A DNA stretch of 35,322 nt from a virus. Positions 1-7,063 of this stretch are shown here, one piece after another. Position 1 is the stretch's first letter, and every line of letters begins with the position of its first letter. A model generated the notes under the pieces. It was not told the origin of the DNA, made no database searches, and was given only the letters and a program-made list of their open reading frames with translations. The position numbers and the translations under genes were made by a program. The stretch covers positions 1 to 35,322 of the IMG/VR virus record IMGVR_UViG_3300022074_000168. One strand, given 5' to 3'.

Positions 1-38
1 GGGGGTGGGGTGGTAAGGGGTATATATTTTTATCTCCG

Positions 39-131
39 CCCCCCGCGATATTCTGATGGGGGGGGTGTTAACCGATTTTGGGTTAACTTTGTACATATTT
101 TGCAGAAATGTCGCATAACGTTAATTATGCG
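39..131. repeat. Left-end inverted repeats beyond the terS stop
   Basis: The first 158 bases hold no gene. Three inverted repeats are visible. A run of six C (39-44) faces a run of eight G (58-65). GTTAACC (67-73) and GGTTAAC (81-87) are a perfect 7-bp pair around a 7-nt loop. CGCATAA (112-118) and TTATGCG (125-131) are a perfect 7-bp pair around a 6-nt loop. They follow the leftward small-terminase gene, so they could form transcript ends, but no clean U-run follows on the minus strand. They could also be part of a packaging (pac/cos) site, which often lies near terS. The G-rich first 20 bases are unusual for this genome and may mark a contig end. Confidence 0.45.
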
Positions 132-158
132 TAACGCGTATCGTGCAAATACAATAAC

Positions 159-704
159 TTAGCTGCCTGTGGATAACTTTTTGCCCTTCTTGCGCTTGTT
201 TGCCTGCTTTTTAGGCAGATCAGAGTTAACTGAAATGTGGTTGATTTCGCGCGCGCGTAATGCTTCCGCTTGTGTGTTTTCGTTGCCTTCTACCACCTCA
301 ACGTGCTTCAGTTGAGCCGCGCTATTCACCTGCTGCAATAGCTCCAGATACGATCCACCAGCCTCATGCTTAACGTCAACCTGCTGCCTATCGCCATAAA
401 CCTTAGGCACAAGCTTAGACGACCGCCACTTGATGTTATCGCAGATAGTTCTGTGTGCGCTCTCTGTGATCTGGCCTGACAGCAGTAAGCGATCCATCTC
501 ATCCAGCTTGTCAGCATAGATCATGCCACGGCTTTGCATCGCCACACGATAGTTTTCAGCGAACTCTGTGTCCGAACAAACCCGCCGCCAGACGCTAGAC
601 CAGCCCGGCATATCTTTATCTTTGCAAACATCGCGCCCTGATCTGCCTTCAGTGACACGCTCCAAGAACTCTATCATTACGCTGTCTGGCGTTTTAGCTG
701 ACAT
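159..704 (-). CDS. terS: Terminase small subunit (probable)
   Basis: About 181 residues. The pattern matches small-terminase proteins of alphaproteobacterial phages: an N-terminal helix-turn-helix with a DMPGWSSVWRRV-type segment (shortened CKDKDMP.WSSVWRRV), then TESAHRTICDNIKWRSSKL and a VPKVYGD element, and a very basic lysine-rich tail (KKQANKRKKGKK). Its role is to recognise the packaging site and hand DNA to the large subunit. ATG at 704 is preferred because GAGGAT lies 7 nt upstream; ATG at 719 is an alternative. It overlaps the gene before it by 11 nt. It lies at the left end, far from terL at the right end, which makes sense if the genome is circular or permuted. Confidence 0.75.
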   Translation of the reverse strand: MSAKTPDSVMIEFLERVTEGRSGRDVCKDKDMPGWSSVWRRVCSDTEFAENYRVAMQSRGMIYADKLDEMDRLLLSGQITESAHRTICDNIKWRSSKLVPKVYGDRQQVDVKHEAGGSYLELLQQVNSAAQLKHVEVVEGNENTQAEALRAREINHISVNSDLPKKQANKRKKGKKLSTGS

Positions 705-915
705 CGTCGTGATCCTCATCGTCAAAATCTACGGTCAAAACATAGCTGGTGTTATCGTCGATCAACAGCAACGCCTCATCGCAATTGTGGCACACAATAG
801 CTTGCATACCCTCAAACACTTTGCCACGCGTATGCTGCAAGCAATAGTCACAAGTCACGCCATCTTTATCAAAGAACCAAACCCAATGACGCTTGAACTC
901 TAGCACCTCACCCAT
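694..915 (-). CDS. Small zinc-ribbon-like protein
   Basis: 73 residues from ATG 915, whose codon overlaps the preceding stop (ATGGGTGA). Two CxxC-type pairs are present, in DYCLQHTRG and IVCHNCDEA, about 20 residues apart, suggesting one zinc ribbon. The C-terminus is acidic (DFDDEDHDD). A longer reading from 963 exists, but the ATG at 915 has GGTGG 6 nt upstream and a normal overlap with the gene before it. Function unknown; such small zinc proteins often sit beside phage packaging and replication genes. Confidence 0.6.
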   Translation of the reverse strand: MGEVLEFKRHWVWFFDKDGVTCDYCLQHTRGKVFEGMQAIVCHNCDEALLLIDDNTSYVLTVDFDDEDHDDVS

Positions 916-1177
916 CGTGATCCACCAGCTCACCCGCACAAGCCAGATAACCACAGCCGTCAACGTAGTTGTCCTGATGGTACGGATTGCCTTTCAGTCG
1001 TGCCACCTTCAACAGCGTCATCATTATTCCCACGTCGATTGGCGTGACATCGTGACCCAAATGGTTTGACCAGTATTTCGCAATCGTTGTGAAGTTGTCT
1101 TCCATATTGCCGTGATCCGCCGCCCGATCTTTTGTCACATATTCTTTCGCCGTATCTAAAACCTCAGCCCTTTTCAT
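908..1177 (-). CDS. DUF6378-type phage protein
   Basis: 89 residues. The sequence carries the recognisable signature of a small phage family I know as DUF6378: VLDTAKEYVTKDRAADHG, MEDNF, TPIDVGIMMTLLKVARLKG and DNYVDGCGYLACAGEL. The predicted fold is helical and the biochemical role is unknown. In other phages it often lies among nucleotide or replication genes. A GTG at 1183 is an alternative start. It overlaps the zinc-ribbon gene before it by 14 nt and the one after by 8 nt, so translation is probably coupled. Confidence 0.7.
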   Translation of the reverse strand: MKRAEVLDTAKEYVTKDRAADHGNMEDNFTTIAKYWSNHLGHDVTPIDVGIMMTLLKVARLKGNPYHQDNYVDGCGYLACAGELVDHDG

Positions 1178-1334
1178 TTTCACTATCCATTTCGTTAATC
1201 GTTAAATTACATACCAAGCACTCACGCCTGACCATCATTTGCTCATTCACCAGCTTCGTCATCAGGCTCCGACACTTCGGGCATCTATCCTGATCGAGCA
1301 TACGCTGCCAGCTACCATCCCCCGGCGTTATCAT
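1164..1334 (-). CDS. Small zinc-ribbon protein
   Basis: 56 residues from ATG 1334, which follows GGGGAAGGATA; a 66-residue reading from 1364 is less likely. It has RCPKCRSL and RRECLVCNL, two CxxC pairs 18 residues apart, a classic small zinc ribbon. It overlaps the upstream gene by 23 nt and the downstream one by 14 nt. No enzymatic motif is visible. A role as an adaptor that binds DNA or protein is inferred only from the ribbon. Confidence 0.6.
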   Translation of the reverse strand: MITPGDGSWQRMLDQDRCPKCRSLMTKLVNEQMMVRRECLVCNLTINEMDSENEKG

Positions 1335-1563
1335 TATCCTTCCCCTCTCTAAACGGAACCTCAACGCTCGCTATTGGCTCGTATCCCCGCATCAATTCTC
1401 TTGGCCAGATATCCACCTTCACGCCATTACCAACGCGCTGGACGTTCACCGTGAGGTTTCTCACGTCAATCCAAGTGGACGTGCCGAGTAACATATACTC
1501 ACGATCCTTCAGCACATCGTCGCGCTCGTTGTCTACATCTTCCACTGCCCGACCCCCACTCAA
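1312..1563 (-). CDS. Small phage protein, start uncertain
   Basis: 83 codons if the TTG at 1563 is used; it overlaps the previous stop. ATG at 1494 (60 residues, beginning MLLGTSTWIDV) has AAGGA upstream and matches the usual start of small phage proteins with a LGTSTWIDV opening, so the shorter form is quite possible. The middle (NLTVNVQRVGNGVKVDIWP) looks like a beta-strand pair. Function unknown. Confidence 0.55.
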   Translation of the reverse strand: MSGGRAVEDVDNERDDVLKDREYMLLGTSTWIDVRNLTVNVQRVGNGVKVDIWPRELMRGYEPIASVEVPFREGKDNDNAGGW

Positions 1564-2141
1564 AACGGAATCTCGTCGTCTAAATCATACTTCACCGGCT
1601 TGACGCTCTGAACCTCAGCACCGGCAAATGCGTTCTTTATAGCATCAACCACAGGTGCCTCTTTGTTCAACCCCTCAATGATCCGCCCTATCTCATCGAC
1701 AGAATACACCACCATCTCACGATTGTCGCGCTTTACCTTACCCGCCTCATAACCTGTCGCCGTTATCGCTATCACTTTGCCGTCAGGCATCCTGCCCTCA
1801 ACGTAATCACCGCTAAGAGGTTTCGCGCCAGCAGCTATGGCGGCAGCTTCTAACGCCGCCACACCACGCAACGTCACGTCAACCTCATGCTCAATCGACG
1901 GATCGCATTTATCTATCGCCGCATTGAGCCTATCCATCTGCTGCTCAAACCTGTCACGCAGCTCGCTGCTGCCACACACCCACACCAGACGGTCTACACC
2001 CCAACGCCCCTCAACCTCAGACACGACATCGTCATACCTGTGCAACGCGTCCTGCATCCGACGCATTGCTGGCTGAGTAGGTTGATAGTAAATCTTGCTA
2101 GGTTTCGGCCTCGGCCTCGTTGTCTTTTTAGTCGCCATCAT
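1560..2141 (-). CDS. Unknown protein with bacterial SSB-like C-terminal tip
   Basis: About 192 residues (ATG at 2141 or 2138; GAAGGGAAAAG upstream). The N-terminus is basic (KKTTRPRPKP), the middle is helical, and the protein ends in YDLDDEIPF. That ending closely matches the acidic-hydrophobic tip of bacterial SSB (E. coli ends DFDDDIPF), the docking peptide for SSB partners such as PriA, RecO, exonuclease I and the Pol III chi subunit. No OB-fold is recognisable. It lies directly after the primase-helicase. Inference: it may recruit or titrate host SSB-interacting proteins; the rest of the protein is unrecognised. Confidence 0.65.
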   Translation of the reverse strand: MMATKKTTRPRPKPSKIYYQPTQPAMRRMQDALHRYDDVVSEVEGRWGVDRLVWVCGSSELRDRFEQQMDRLNAAIDKCDPSIEHEVDVTLRGVAALEAAAIAAGAKPLSGDYVEGRMPDGKVIAITATGYEAGKVKRDNREMVVYSVDEIGRIIEGLNKEAPVVDAIKNAFAGAEVQSVKPVKYDLDDEIPF

Positions 2142-2149
2142 CTTTTCCC

Positions 2150-2246
2150 TTCGTTCGTGTCGTTCGTACTATCGTATTCGTATCCCCTTAGGGTGGATAC
2201 GATACGAACGATATCGTACCAATTCGTCATACGATATCGTACGAAC
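2150..2246. promoter_or_regulatory. Repeat-rich non-coding region (operator or origin candidate)
   Basis: The gap between the primase-helicase and the next gene is packed with variants of TCGTAC/ATACGA. Two copies of the palindrome-containing word CGATATCGTAC lie at 2209-2219 and 2232-2242, 23 bp apart, each next to an ACGAAC or GAACG arm. TCGTATCC (2178-2185) and GGATACGA (2195-2202) form a perfect 8-bp inverted repeat. TTCGT words recur through 2150-2181. No clear -35/-10 pair or U-run was found. The arrangement fits iterons of an origin or operator sites for the downstream gene. Confidence 0.45.
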
Positions 2247-2262
2247 ACTAAATCCCATACGA

Positions 2263-4110
2263 CTATTCCGCCAAGTTACTGTTAATCCAGCACTTATTGT
2301 CGTCTATAACCACCAGCCCCTTAGCCTGAAGCCCTCTCCGCGCCTGATAGCGCTGATCTGCCGTCGAATCAGGCGTATTTCGCTCATGTTTTGCCTTCCA
2401 ATCGTCGTAATGAACCTGCTTTTCGACGCGGTCTATGAGTAGGTTTTGCAGCGCCATAAATGCTATTTCCTGTGCGCCCTTCGACGGCCTGACCTTCTTT
2501 GCCTTCTTCTGTACGTCTCCAGAGACACGTTCCAGCACGACGGACGTGCCGGATATCATAGCCACCTCGGTCATACGAAACGCCTGATCGTCTACTGGAG
2601 TTGCGTCCTTTTGCTTTTCTACCCTGATCGTCACATATTCCTCATCCTTTGTGACGACCAGCGACGTATCAACGGCACCTAGCAAGGCTGACGAACCGCG
2701 CATGCCGTTTGCCACATTCTTGCCTGAGTGGTGAACACCGACAAACGCACACTTGCAATGCGACTTAATACTGTCGGCGGCTGCCACCCACAATCCCATT
2801 TCTTGGCTGGAATTTTCATCGGCCCCGACAAGCGATCTGGCGACGGTGTCGCAAAAGGCAATCGACCAGCCCGACCCAGCCTTATCAATAGACCGCATCA
2901 GCTTCTCGACTTCGGACTGATCTCTGAAGTTAACCGCGATTGGCAGGACGTGCAGATTGTCGTTAGTGCGGATGCCCTTATGCTGTTCCCACGCAGACAG
3001 CCTTTTCCCTATTCCTGCCAAGCCCTCGCCAACGATATATAAGACCTTGCCCATCTTGGTTGGCATGCCCTGCCATTCAACGCCGTTTGCGATAGACAGC
3101 GCCATATCCAGCGCGATAAACGACTTACCAGCCCCCGGTGCGCCGTAAAGCACGGTCAGGCCATTCTCGGTTATGATTCCGTCGTCACCCTCACCGATAG
3201 CCCACTCAATCGGCGGCATATTGCGTATGTAGTCAGCGCCGACAAATTCAAAATAGTCTAGGCCGTCACCCTCAACCTCAACCGCTTCCGCCTCAACCGC
3301 CGGAGCCTCAGCCACGGTAGACGCAGCCTTAACCGCTGCCGTCAAATCTTCTAAGCCCTTGCCGCTGTCGAGCCAATCGACAACATCGCCCTTGGCCGGT
3401 AGGCCGTCCAGCTCCACCCGCTTTACCATCTTGGCAACGCCAAACAGATTGCCGATCACGATATCCGCATGTTCACGCCCTGCGTCGTCATTGTCAGCAA
3501 GCACCACGACATTGCGCCCAGCAAAATACTGGTTCAATACCGGCTGCCACTTCTTTGCACCGCCGTGCGACGTTGTGGCGACTAGCCCCAGCTTAGTCAG
3601 TCGCTGTGCCGCCTTCTCGCCTTCCACAATAAATATTGGCGCGTCAGGGTTGGTGATTATGTGGTGCAGATTATACGGCAGCGCCTCGACGCCATCCATA
3701 TTAAAGAGCCACCCGCCCTTACCATCTGGCCGACACTGCCTAAACGTCTTCGGCTCAAACCGCCTGACCTGATAGCGCACCTCACCCTGATCGTCGATAT
3801 AGTCATAGACCGCTGACATAAACCGCGCTGGCTGTAACGACTGCTGCGCCTGACGCTGTATGCCGAATTTGCGCTCTAGTATCTCGGGGATGTTGCTGGC
3901 GATTGTGGCACCCTCATTCATCCGCACCAAATCCACACAGCCACCGCCCTCGTTTGTCTCAAAGTCAAACCAAGTGCCTTTGCCCAGATGCACCTCGCGC
4001 GAACCGCGATTGCCAAACCGCAGCGTCCGGCCTTTTTGCGACAGCTTCATGTTGGGTTCGCCCCAATAGTGCCTCGCTATTTGCTCAATGTGAGCCGATA
4101 TATTTGTCAT
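2263..4110 (-). CDS. Primase-helicase (TOPRIM plus RepA-like ATPase)
   Basis: About 615 residues from ATG 4110, with AAAGGG 7 nt upstream. N-terminal primase-like region with a degenerate zinc-type segment (FDFETNEGGGCVDL). TOPRIM domain: glutamate in FIVEGEKAA near 163 and DNDDAGREH near 207. Then an acidic linker (270-290) and a RecA-type ATPase of the RepA/AAA_25 class: Walker A GAPGAGKS near 324, a probable Walker B in WSIAFCDTVARS and GVHHSGKN downstream. The C-terminus (about 550-615) resembles a winged helix. It probably primes and unwinds phage DNA. No DNA polymerase is encoded in the window, so it would have to work with the host polymerase. Confidence 0.85.
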   Translation of the reverse strand: MTNISAHIEQIARHYWGEPNMKLSQKGRTLRFGNRGSREVHLGKGTWFDFETNEGGGCVDLVRMNEGATIASNIPEILERKFGIQRQAQQSLQPARFMSAVYDYIDDQGEVRYQVRRFEPKTFRQCRPDGKGGWLFNMDGVEALPYNLHHIITNPDAPIFIVEGEKAAQRLTKLGLVATTSHGGAKKWQPVLNQYFAGRNVVVLADNDDAGREHADIVIGNLFGVAKMVKRVELDGLPAKGDVVDWLDSGKGLEDLTAAVKAASTVAEAPAVEAEAVEVEGDGLDYFEFVGADYIRNMPPIEWAIGEGDDGIITENGLTVLYGAPGAGKSFIALDMALSIANGVEWQGMPTKMGKVLYIVGEGLAGIGKRLSAWEQHKGIRTNDNLHVLPIAVNFRDQSEVEKLMRSIDKAGSGWSIAFCDTVARSLVGADENSSQEMGLWVAAADSIKSHCKCAFVGVHHSGKNVANGMRGSSALLGAVDTSLVVTKDEEYVTIRVEKQKDATPVDDQAFRMTEVAMISGTSVVLERVSGDVQKKAKKVRPSKGAQEIAFMALQNLLIDRVEKQVHYDDWKAKHERNTPDSTADQRYQARRGLQAKGLVVIDDNKCWINSNLAE

Positions 4111-4150
4111 CACTAAACCCTTTCCTCACCCTTTGCCCCTTTAGAAAAGC

Positions 4151-4196
4151 GGTAGCGGCGACAGGGGAAAGGGAGGAAACCCCAGCCGCCGCTACC
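4151..4196 (-). terminator. Intrinsic terminator or attenuator between SSB-like gene and primase-helicase
   Basis: GGTAGCGGCG (4151-4160) and CGCCGCTACC (4187-4196) form a perfect 10-bp stem. Inner GGGG and CCCC runs (4164-4167 and 4180-4183) extend it. On the minus strand the hairpin is followed by CGCTTTTCT. It sits in the 91-nt gap after the SSB-like gene, and could keep primase-helicase levels below those of the SSB-like protein. Confidence 0.7.
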
Positions 4197-4204
4197 TACT
4201 GCGC

Positions 4205-4846
4205 TTAAAACAGGTCGCTGCCCGCCACTGGAGCCGCCGAGGTGGCAACGGCTTCCATTGCAGGCGCTGACACTGTCGGCGCAGGTTCTTGCGATGCAGC
4301 AGCACCGTCTAGGGTCGCCGGACGGTCAACCCAACCGCTAATGACCATCACCGGCTTCTTAAAAGTCAGCTCACCGTTGGGTGTGTTCACCTTGTAACGC
4401 TCAGAGCCGGTAAACTCTACCACCGGCACCTTACCCGCATTGTCAGCCTTTTGAGCCTCAAACGCATTATGCAAGTCATTGAACGGCACAGTCATTGTCT
4501 TTGCGCCGCTAGAAAGCTCACGCAGCCCCAGCTCCTTGTTGCAGAGCTTGACCTGAAACCCCTGATTGTGGTCAGGGCTTGGACGTGCTGGCATTGGCTC
4601 ACCAATGTTGACCAAGTGGAAGTCTGGCGCACCACCAACAAAGCCAAGCCAGCCGACTTTGATGTTCTCCAAGTCCATCGCAACCTTGACCGGATACTCC
4701 AGCTCGGATTCATCTTTAACCCAAGTGCCGCCCTCATCTTGATGCCGGTCAACCTTAATGATGTAACCACCACGCGTGTCATATTTCAAAATCGGCACGA
4801 TTGCTGAACCGTCACCGCCATTTTCATTTACAAAACCTAAAGCCAT
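4205..4846 (-). CDS. Putative single-stranded DNA-binding protein
   Basis: 213 residues; AAGGAAAAGTTAA precedes ATG. Features of a family seen beside phage helicases in alphaproteobacterial phages: N-terminal IVPILKYDTRGGYI, then VAMDLENIKVGWLGF, PDFHLV, EPMPARPSPDHNQGFQVKL, and VVEFTGSERYKV with VMVISGWVDRPATL near the end. The mixed beta pattern would fit an OB-like fold. The tail is low-complexity Ala/Pro/Ser and ends GSDLF, an acidic-aromatic tip like those of phage and bacterial SSBs. The SSB role is inferred from this tail and from the position directly before the primase-helicase. Confidence 0.55.
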   Translation of the reverse strand: MALGFVNENGGDGSAIVPILKYDTRGGYIIKVDRHQDEGGTWVKDESELEYPVKVAMDLENIKVGWLGFVGGAPDFHLVNIGEPMPARPSPDHNQGFQVKLCNKELGLRELSSGAKTMTVPFNDLHNAFEAQKADNAGKVPVVEFTGSERYKVNTPNGELTFKKPVMVISGWVDRPATLDGAAASQEPAPTVSAPAMEAVATSAAPVAGSDLF

Positions 4847-4875
4847 TTAACTTTTCCTTTTTCGTTTTCAGCTTT

Positions 4876-5304
4876 TCAAAATTGGCTCACAACCGTGAAC
4901 CCCTCAATTGGATAGTAGGCGCAAACGTCACGATCTTGTGGATCACCTCGATCTGACCTACCACCAATATTGACAGAGAACTCGCTGGCGAAATTTATCC
5001 TCACCAATGCGTCCTTGTACAATACGATAAAATACGACGGCAAATTTGTGCAAGCGCTAATGTCATGCGCCTTGACCACCTTAGCCAAGGATATCATCGC
5101 CGTAGGGTACTTATTCATCTCAACCGTTCTGGCCTTCAACTCAGCAAAGCCCACAACCTTGTCTAACTCATCCTCAATAATGGCGAAGTCGAGCTTGTAT
5201 TGGAGCGGCAACTTCACCAGCGTGTAGCCCTTCTCCGCCAGCAACTCAGCCACACGCTGTTCGTTGTTGCGGTCGGCTTGTGTCTCATACATTGGCCTAG
5301 CCAT
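4876..5304 (-). CDS. PD-(D/E)XK nuclease-like protein
   Basis: 142 residues. Around residues 36-60 it reads YKLDFAIIEDELDKVVGFAE then LKART: an aspartate (D39) followed by E-x-K (E55, K57), the core of the PD-(D/E)XK nuclease fold. The following MISLAKVVKAHDI and YFIVLYKDALVRINF fit the alpha-beta continuation of VRR-NUC or resolvase-like enzymes. It overlaps the end of the cytosine methyltransferase by 8 nt. Possible roles are debranching of replication intermediates or a partner of the methyltransferase; neither is shown. Confidence 0.55.
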   Translation of the reverse strand: MARPMYETQADRNNEQRVAELLAEKGYTLVKLPLQYKLDFAIIEDELDKVVGFAELKARTVEMNKYPTAMISLAKVVKAHDISACTNLPSYFIVLYKDALVRINFASEFSVNIGGRSDRGDPQDRDVCAYYPIEGFTVVSQF

Positions 5305-6403
5305 TGTGCGCCTCTTTGATAGCCCACAATATCCGCGCCGCCACTTGCGGCACGATGCTATTACCTAGCTGTCTAAGTCTGTGTACCCGACCGGATACCC
5401 CATTAGCCACTCGACCCACGCTGGGTTCAGGCTCCCACCAACGGCATTGGGCAGGGTATCCTTCGGATTGCCCTTGCGCTCCTGCCTGCCCTTGCCCGAC
5501 ATCCCCTTGTAATCCCTCGCCGCTGGCGTTGGGTACATCTTTACATCCTGACGCAAATCCCGACCCGCGTTTTTTCTGTTTGGGTTCCCCGCTGAAGACC
5601 CCTGCGCGATTGCTGCTGTCGGCGTTGCCCACATTTTCGGCTCTTGCATCTGCACCGCCAATGATAGGGGTGTTCCGCCCTGCGAATATTTCTTTTTTCT
5701 CAGCCCTGTGTCGTCTGCTACCGGCGTGGGCCACATCTTCGGCTCCGCTACTTGATCCCTCAGATTGCTCGATCTCTTGCGCCTTCCTGTCAAGCTCTCT
5801 TTGTACGCGCCCGATATCCCTGCTGGCAGATGATCCATCGTGTTCGGCGTAGCCCATAACGGCTCGTTCCATCCGCTGTTCATTGATGGCGCTAACTGGT
5901 TCGCCTTCGCGGTCGGCGTATGCAATAATCCAGCACCTGTCTCGGCGGTGGTAGGCATCCGCGGCGACAGCCGGTATAACAAAGCATCTTGCTTGGTAAC
6001 CTTGATTTTCCAAGTCAGAAAGCACCTCGTCGAGGCCCATAGAGATGTGTCCAGCAACATTTTCTCCAATAACCCAAGTCGGCCTGACAGCTTGGATAAT
6101 TCTAAGCATTTCCGGCCAGAGGTGTCGGTCATCTTTATCGCCTCGTCTGACCCCGGCAAGCGAGAAGGGCTGGCAGGGGTATCCCCCGACAACGATGTCA
6201 ACCAATCCTCTAAATCTATCTGCGTCATTCGCTAACTCCCTCACGTCATCAATTATCTCTGTGTCAGGCCAGTGCTTACGCAATACCTTCTGCGCGTGTT
6301 TATCATACTCGCAAAACGCGACTGTCTCATAGCCACCCACAAGCTTTTCGCCAGCGTAGCTGAAGCCGCCAATGCCACTGAATAAGTCTAGCATCCTGAG
6401 CAT
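5297..6403 (-). CDS. dcm: DNA (cytosine-5)-methyltransferase
   Basis: 368 residues; GAGGG lies 8-9 nt before ATG. Motif I DLFSGIGGFS (6-15), motif IV GGYPCQPFS with catalytic C77, motif VI GENVAG (113-118), motif VIII RRDRCW (153-158) and motif X RLRQLGNSIVPQ near the C-terminus. It transfers a methyl group from SAM to cytosine C5, probably to shield phage DNA from host restriction. The central 165-335 region, where the target-recognition domain should be, is low-complexity with repeats of DVAHA, NVGNA and DVPNA. This region is also read in a second frame (see 5365-6228). The adjacent nuclease-like genes could form a modification or restriction pair, but no recognisable restriction enzyme is evident. 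Confidence 0.92.
   Translation of the reverse strand: MLRMLDLFSGIGGFSYAGEKLVGGYETVAFCEYDKHAQKVLRKHWPDTEIIDDVRELANDADRFRGLVDIVVGGYPCQPFSLAGVRRGDKDDRHLWPEMLRIIQAVRPTWVIGENVAGHISMGLDEVLSDLENQGYQARCFVIPAVAADAYHRRDRCWIIAYADREGEPVSAINEQRMERAVMGYAEHDGSSASRDIGRVQRELDRKAQEIEQSEGSSSGAEDVAHAGSRRHRAEKKEIFAGRNTPIIGGADARAENVGNADSSNRAGVFSGEPKQKKRGSGFASGCKDVPNASGEGLQGDVGQGQAGAQGQSEGYPAQCRWWEPEPSVGRVANGVSGRVHRLRQLGNSIVPQVAARILWAIKEAHNG
5365..6228 (-). CDS. Overlapping gene inside dcm, WxTP-repeat protein
   Basis: 287 codons on the same strand as dcm in a different frame, wholly inside it. It starts at an ATG with GGGAG 7 nt upstream. Visible signature: SGRKCLELSKLSGRL (38-52), CFLTWKIK (69-76), then a repeated aromatic-x-TP motif (HTPTA 103, LWATPN 124, MWPTPV 165, MWATPTA 199, MYPTPAARDYKG 231) and a C-terminus LNPAWVEWLMGYPVGYTDL. 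I recall similar WPTP-rich proteins ending NPxWVEWLMGxPxGWTDL next to, or overlapping, phage Dcm genes; this was not checked. The same bases spell DVAHA or NVGNA in the dcm frame. Function unknown; it might contribute to target recognition. Confidence 0.6.
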   Translation of the reverse strand: MTQIDLEDWLTSLSGDTPASPSRLPGSDEAIKMTDTSGRKCLELSKLSGRLGLLEKMLLDTSLWASTRCFLTWKIKVTKQDALLYRLSPRMPTTAETGAGLLHTPTAKANQLAPSMNSGWNEPLWATPNTMDHLPAGISGAYKESLTGRRKRSSNLRDQVAEPKMWPTPVADDTGLRKKKYSQGGTPLSLAVQMQEPKMWATPTAAIAQGSSAGNPNRKNAGRDLRQDVKMYPTPAARDYKGMSGKGRQERKGNPKDTLPNAVGGSLNPAWVEWLMGYPVGYTDLDS

Positions 6404-6406
6404 ATT

Positions 6407-6850
6407 TTATTCCCTCGCCATCAGGTCGCGACAAACCATAATGAAGTCAGGCCAAGACAGCGTCGCCGTGTAGCGCCAGTCGTATGCCTCAACCACATCC
6501 TGAGCCAGTGGCCGCCCTAACCGCGCCAGTGCCTCAATAGGTATCCGCACGCTTATGTCTTGCCGGTCTAGCTTCCAGATCAGGCACGGCAGGCAGTCGT
6601 TAGGATTGCCGTCTGACGTGCGGGCGGCGGTCACTATTTGATCCCACCACGACGATGACACGGCATTTTTATATCTTTTCAATTCTAATAAAAAAGGAAA
6701 CGACGCGTCTGATGATGTCAGGTCTGCCAGATTTTTCATCTGATACTGCTCAAGGTTGCGCTTAAACTTTATGCCCAACTCATCGAACAACATGCCCGCG
6801 ATCTGTCGTTCAAACGCTGCCCCCTTGGCACGTCCCCCACCGGCACGCAT
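6407..6850 (-). CDS. PD-(D/E)XK nuclease, resolvase-like
   Basis: 147 residues from ATG 6850, which overlaps the preceding stop (TGATG). An N-terminal helix with E14 (KGAAFERQIAGMLFDELG), then ADLTSSDASFPFLLELKRYK giving D43 and E56-x-K58, and a SSWWDQIVTAA helix that matches the Q/W-rich helix after the ExK motif in phage Holliday-junction-resolvase-like nucleases. It probably cuts branched replication or recombination DNA before packaging. It lies between the RHH regulator and the methyltransferase in the leftward early block. Confidence 0.6.
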   Translation of the reverse strand: MRAGGGRAKGAAFERQIAGMLFDELGIKFKRNLEQYQMKNLADLTSSDASFPFLLELKRYKNAVSSSWWDQIVTAARTSDGNPNDCLPCLIWKLDRQDISVRIPIEALARLGRPLAQDVVEAYDWRYTATLSWPDFIMVCRDLMARE

Positions 6851-7041
6851 CAACCCCGCCCCGCCTGACGATCCATCTCAAACTGCATATTACGCTGGCG
6901 TGCATTTGCCTCTAACTGTCTGACCAGCAACTCATCGGCAAGCGACGACTGTGACCTATGAGCCGACACGTCCAGCTCGGCTTTTAGCATTTCGATGGTC
7001 GAGGCTCTGAGCCTCAACAAAACTGGTTTAATTTGTGACAT
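6850..7041 (-). CDS. Ribbon-helix-helix (Arc/CopG-like) regulator
   Basis: 63 residues. A short beta-strand (KPVLLRLRAS) is followed by two helices (TIEMLKAELDVSA and SQSSLADELLVRQL) and a short glutamine-rich helix, which is the Arc/CopG fold that binds DNA as a dimer through the strand. It is the first leftward gene, preceded by AGGA 9 nt before ATG, and lies next to a perfect 8-bp inverted repeat at 7064-7095. Inference: an autoregulator of the divergent promoters. Confidence 0.65.
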   Translation of the reverse strand: MSQIKPVLLRLRASTIEMLKAELDVSAHRSQSSLADELLVRQLEANARQRNMQFEMDRQAGRG

Positions 7042-7063
7042 TTAATATCATCCTAAAAATATG

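Noticed and set aside
2178-2202. Terminator formed by the 8-bp inverted repeat
   Set aside because: No U-run follows on either strand; operator or origin repeats are more likely.
5304-5852. 182-codon plus-strand ORF opposite dcm
   Set aside because: It is antisense to a well-supported gene, has no ribosome binding site of note and a composition that mirrors the other strand.
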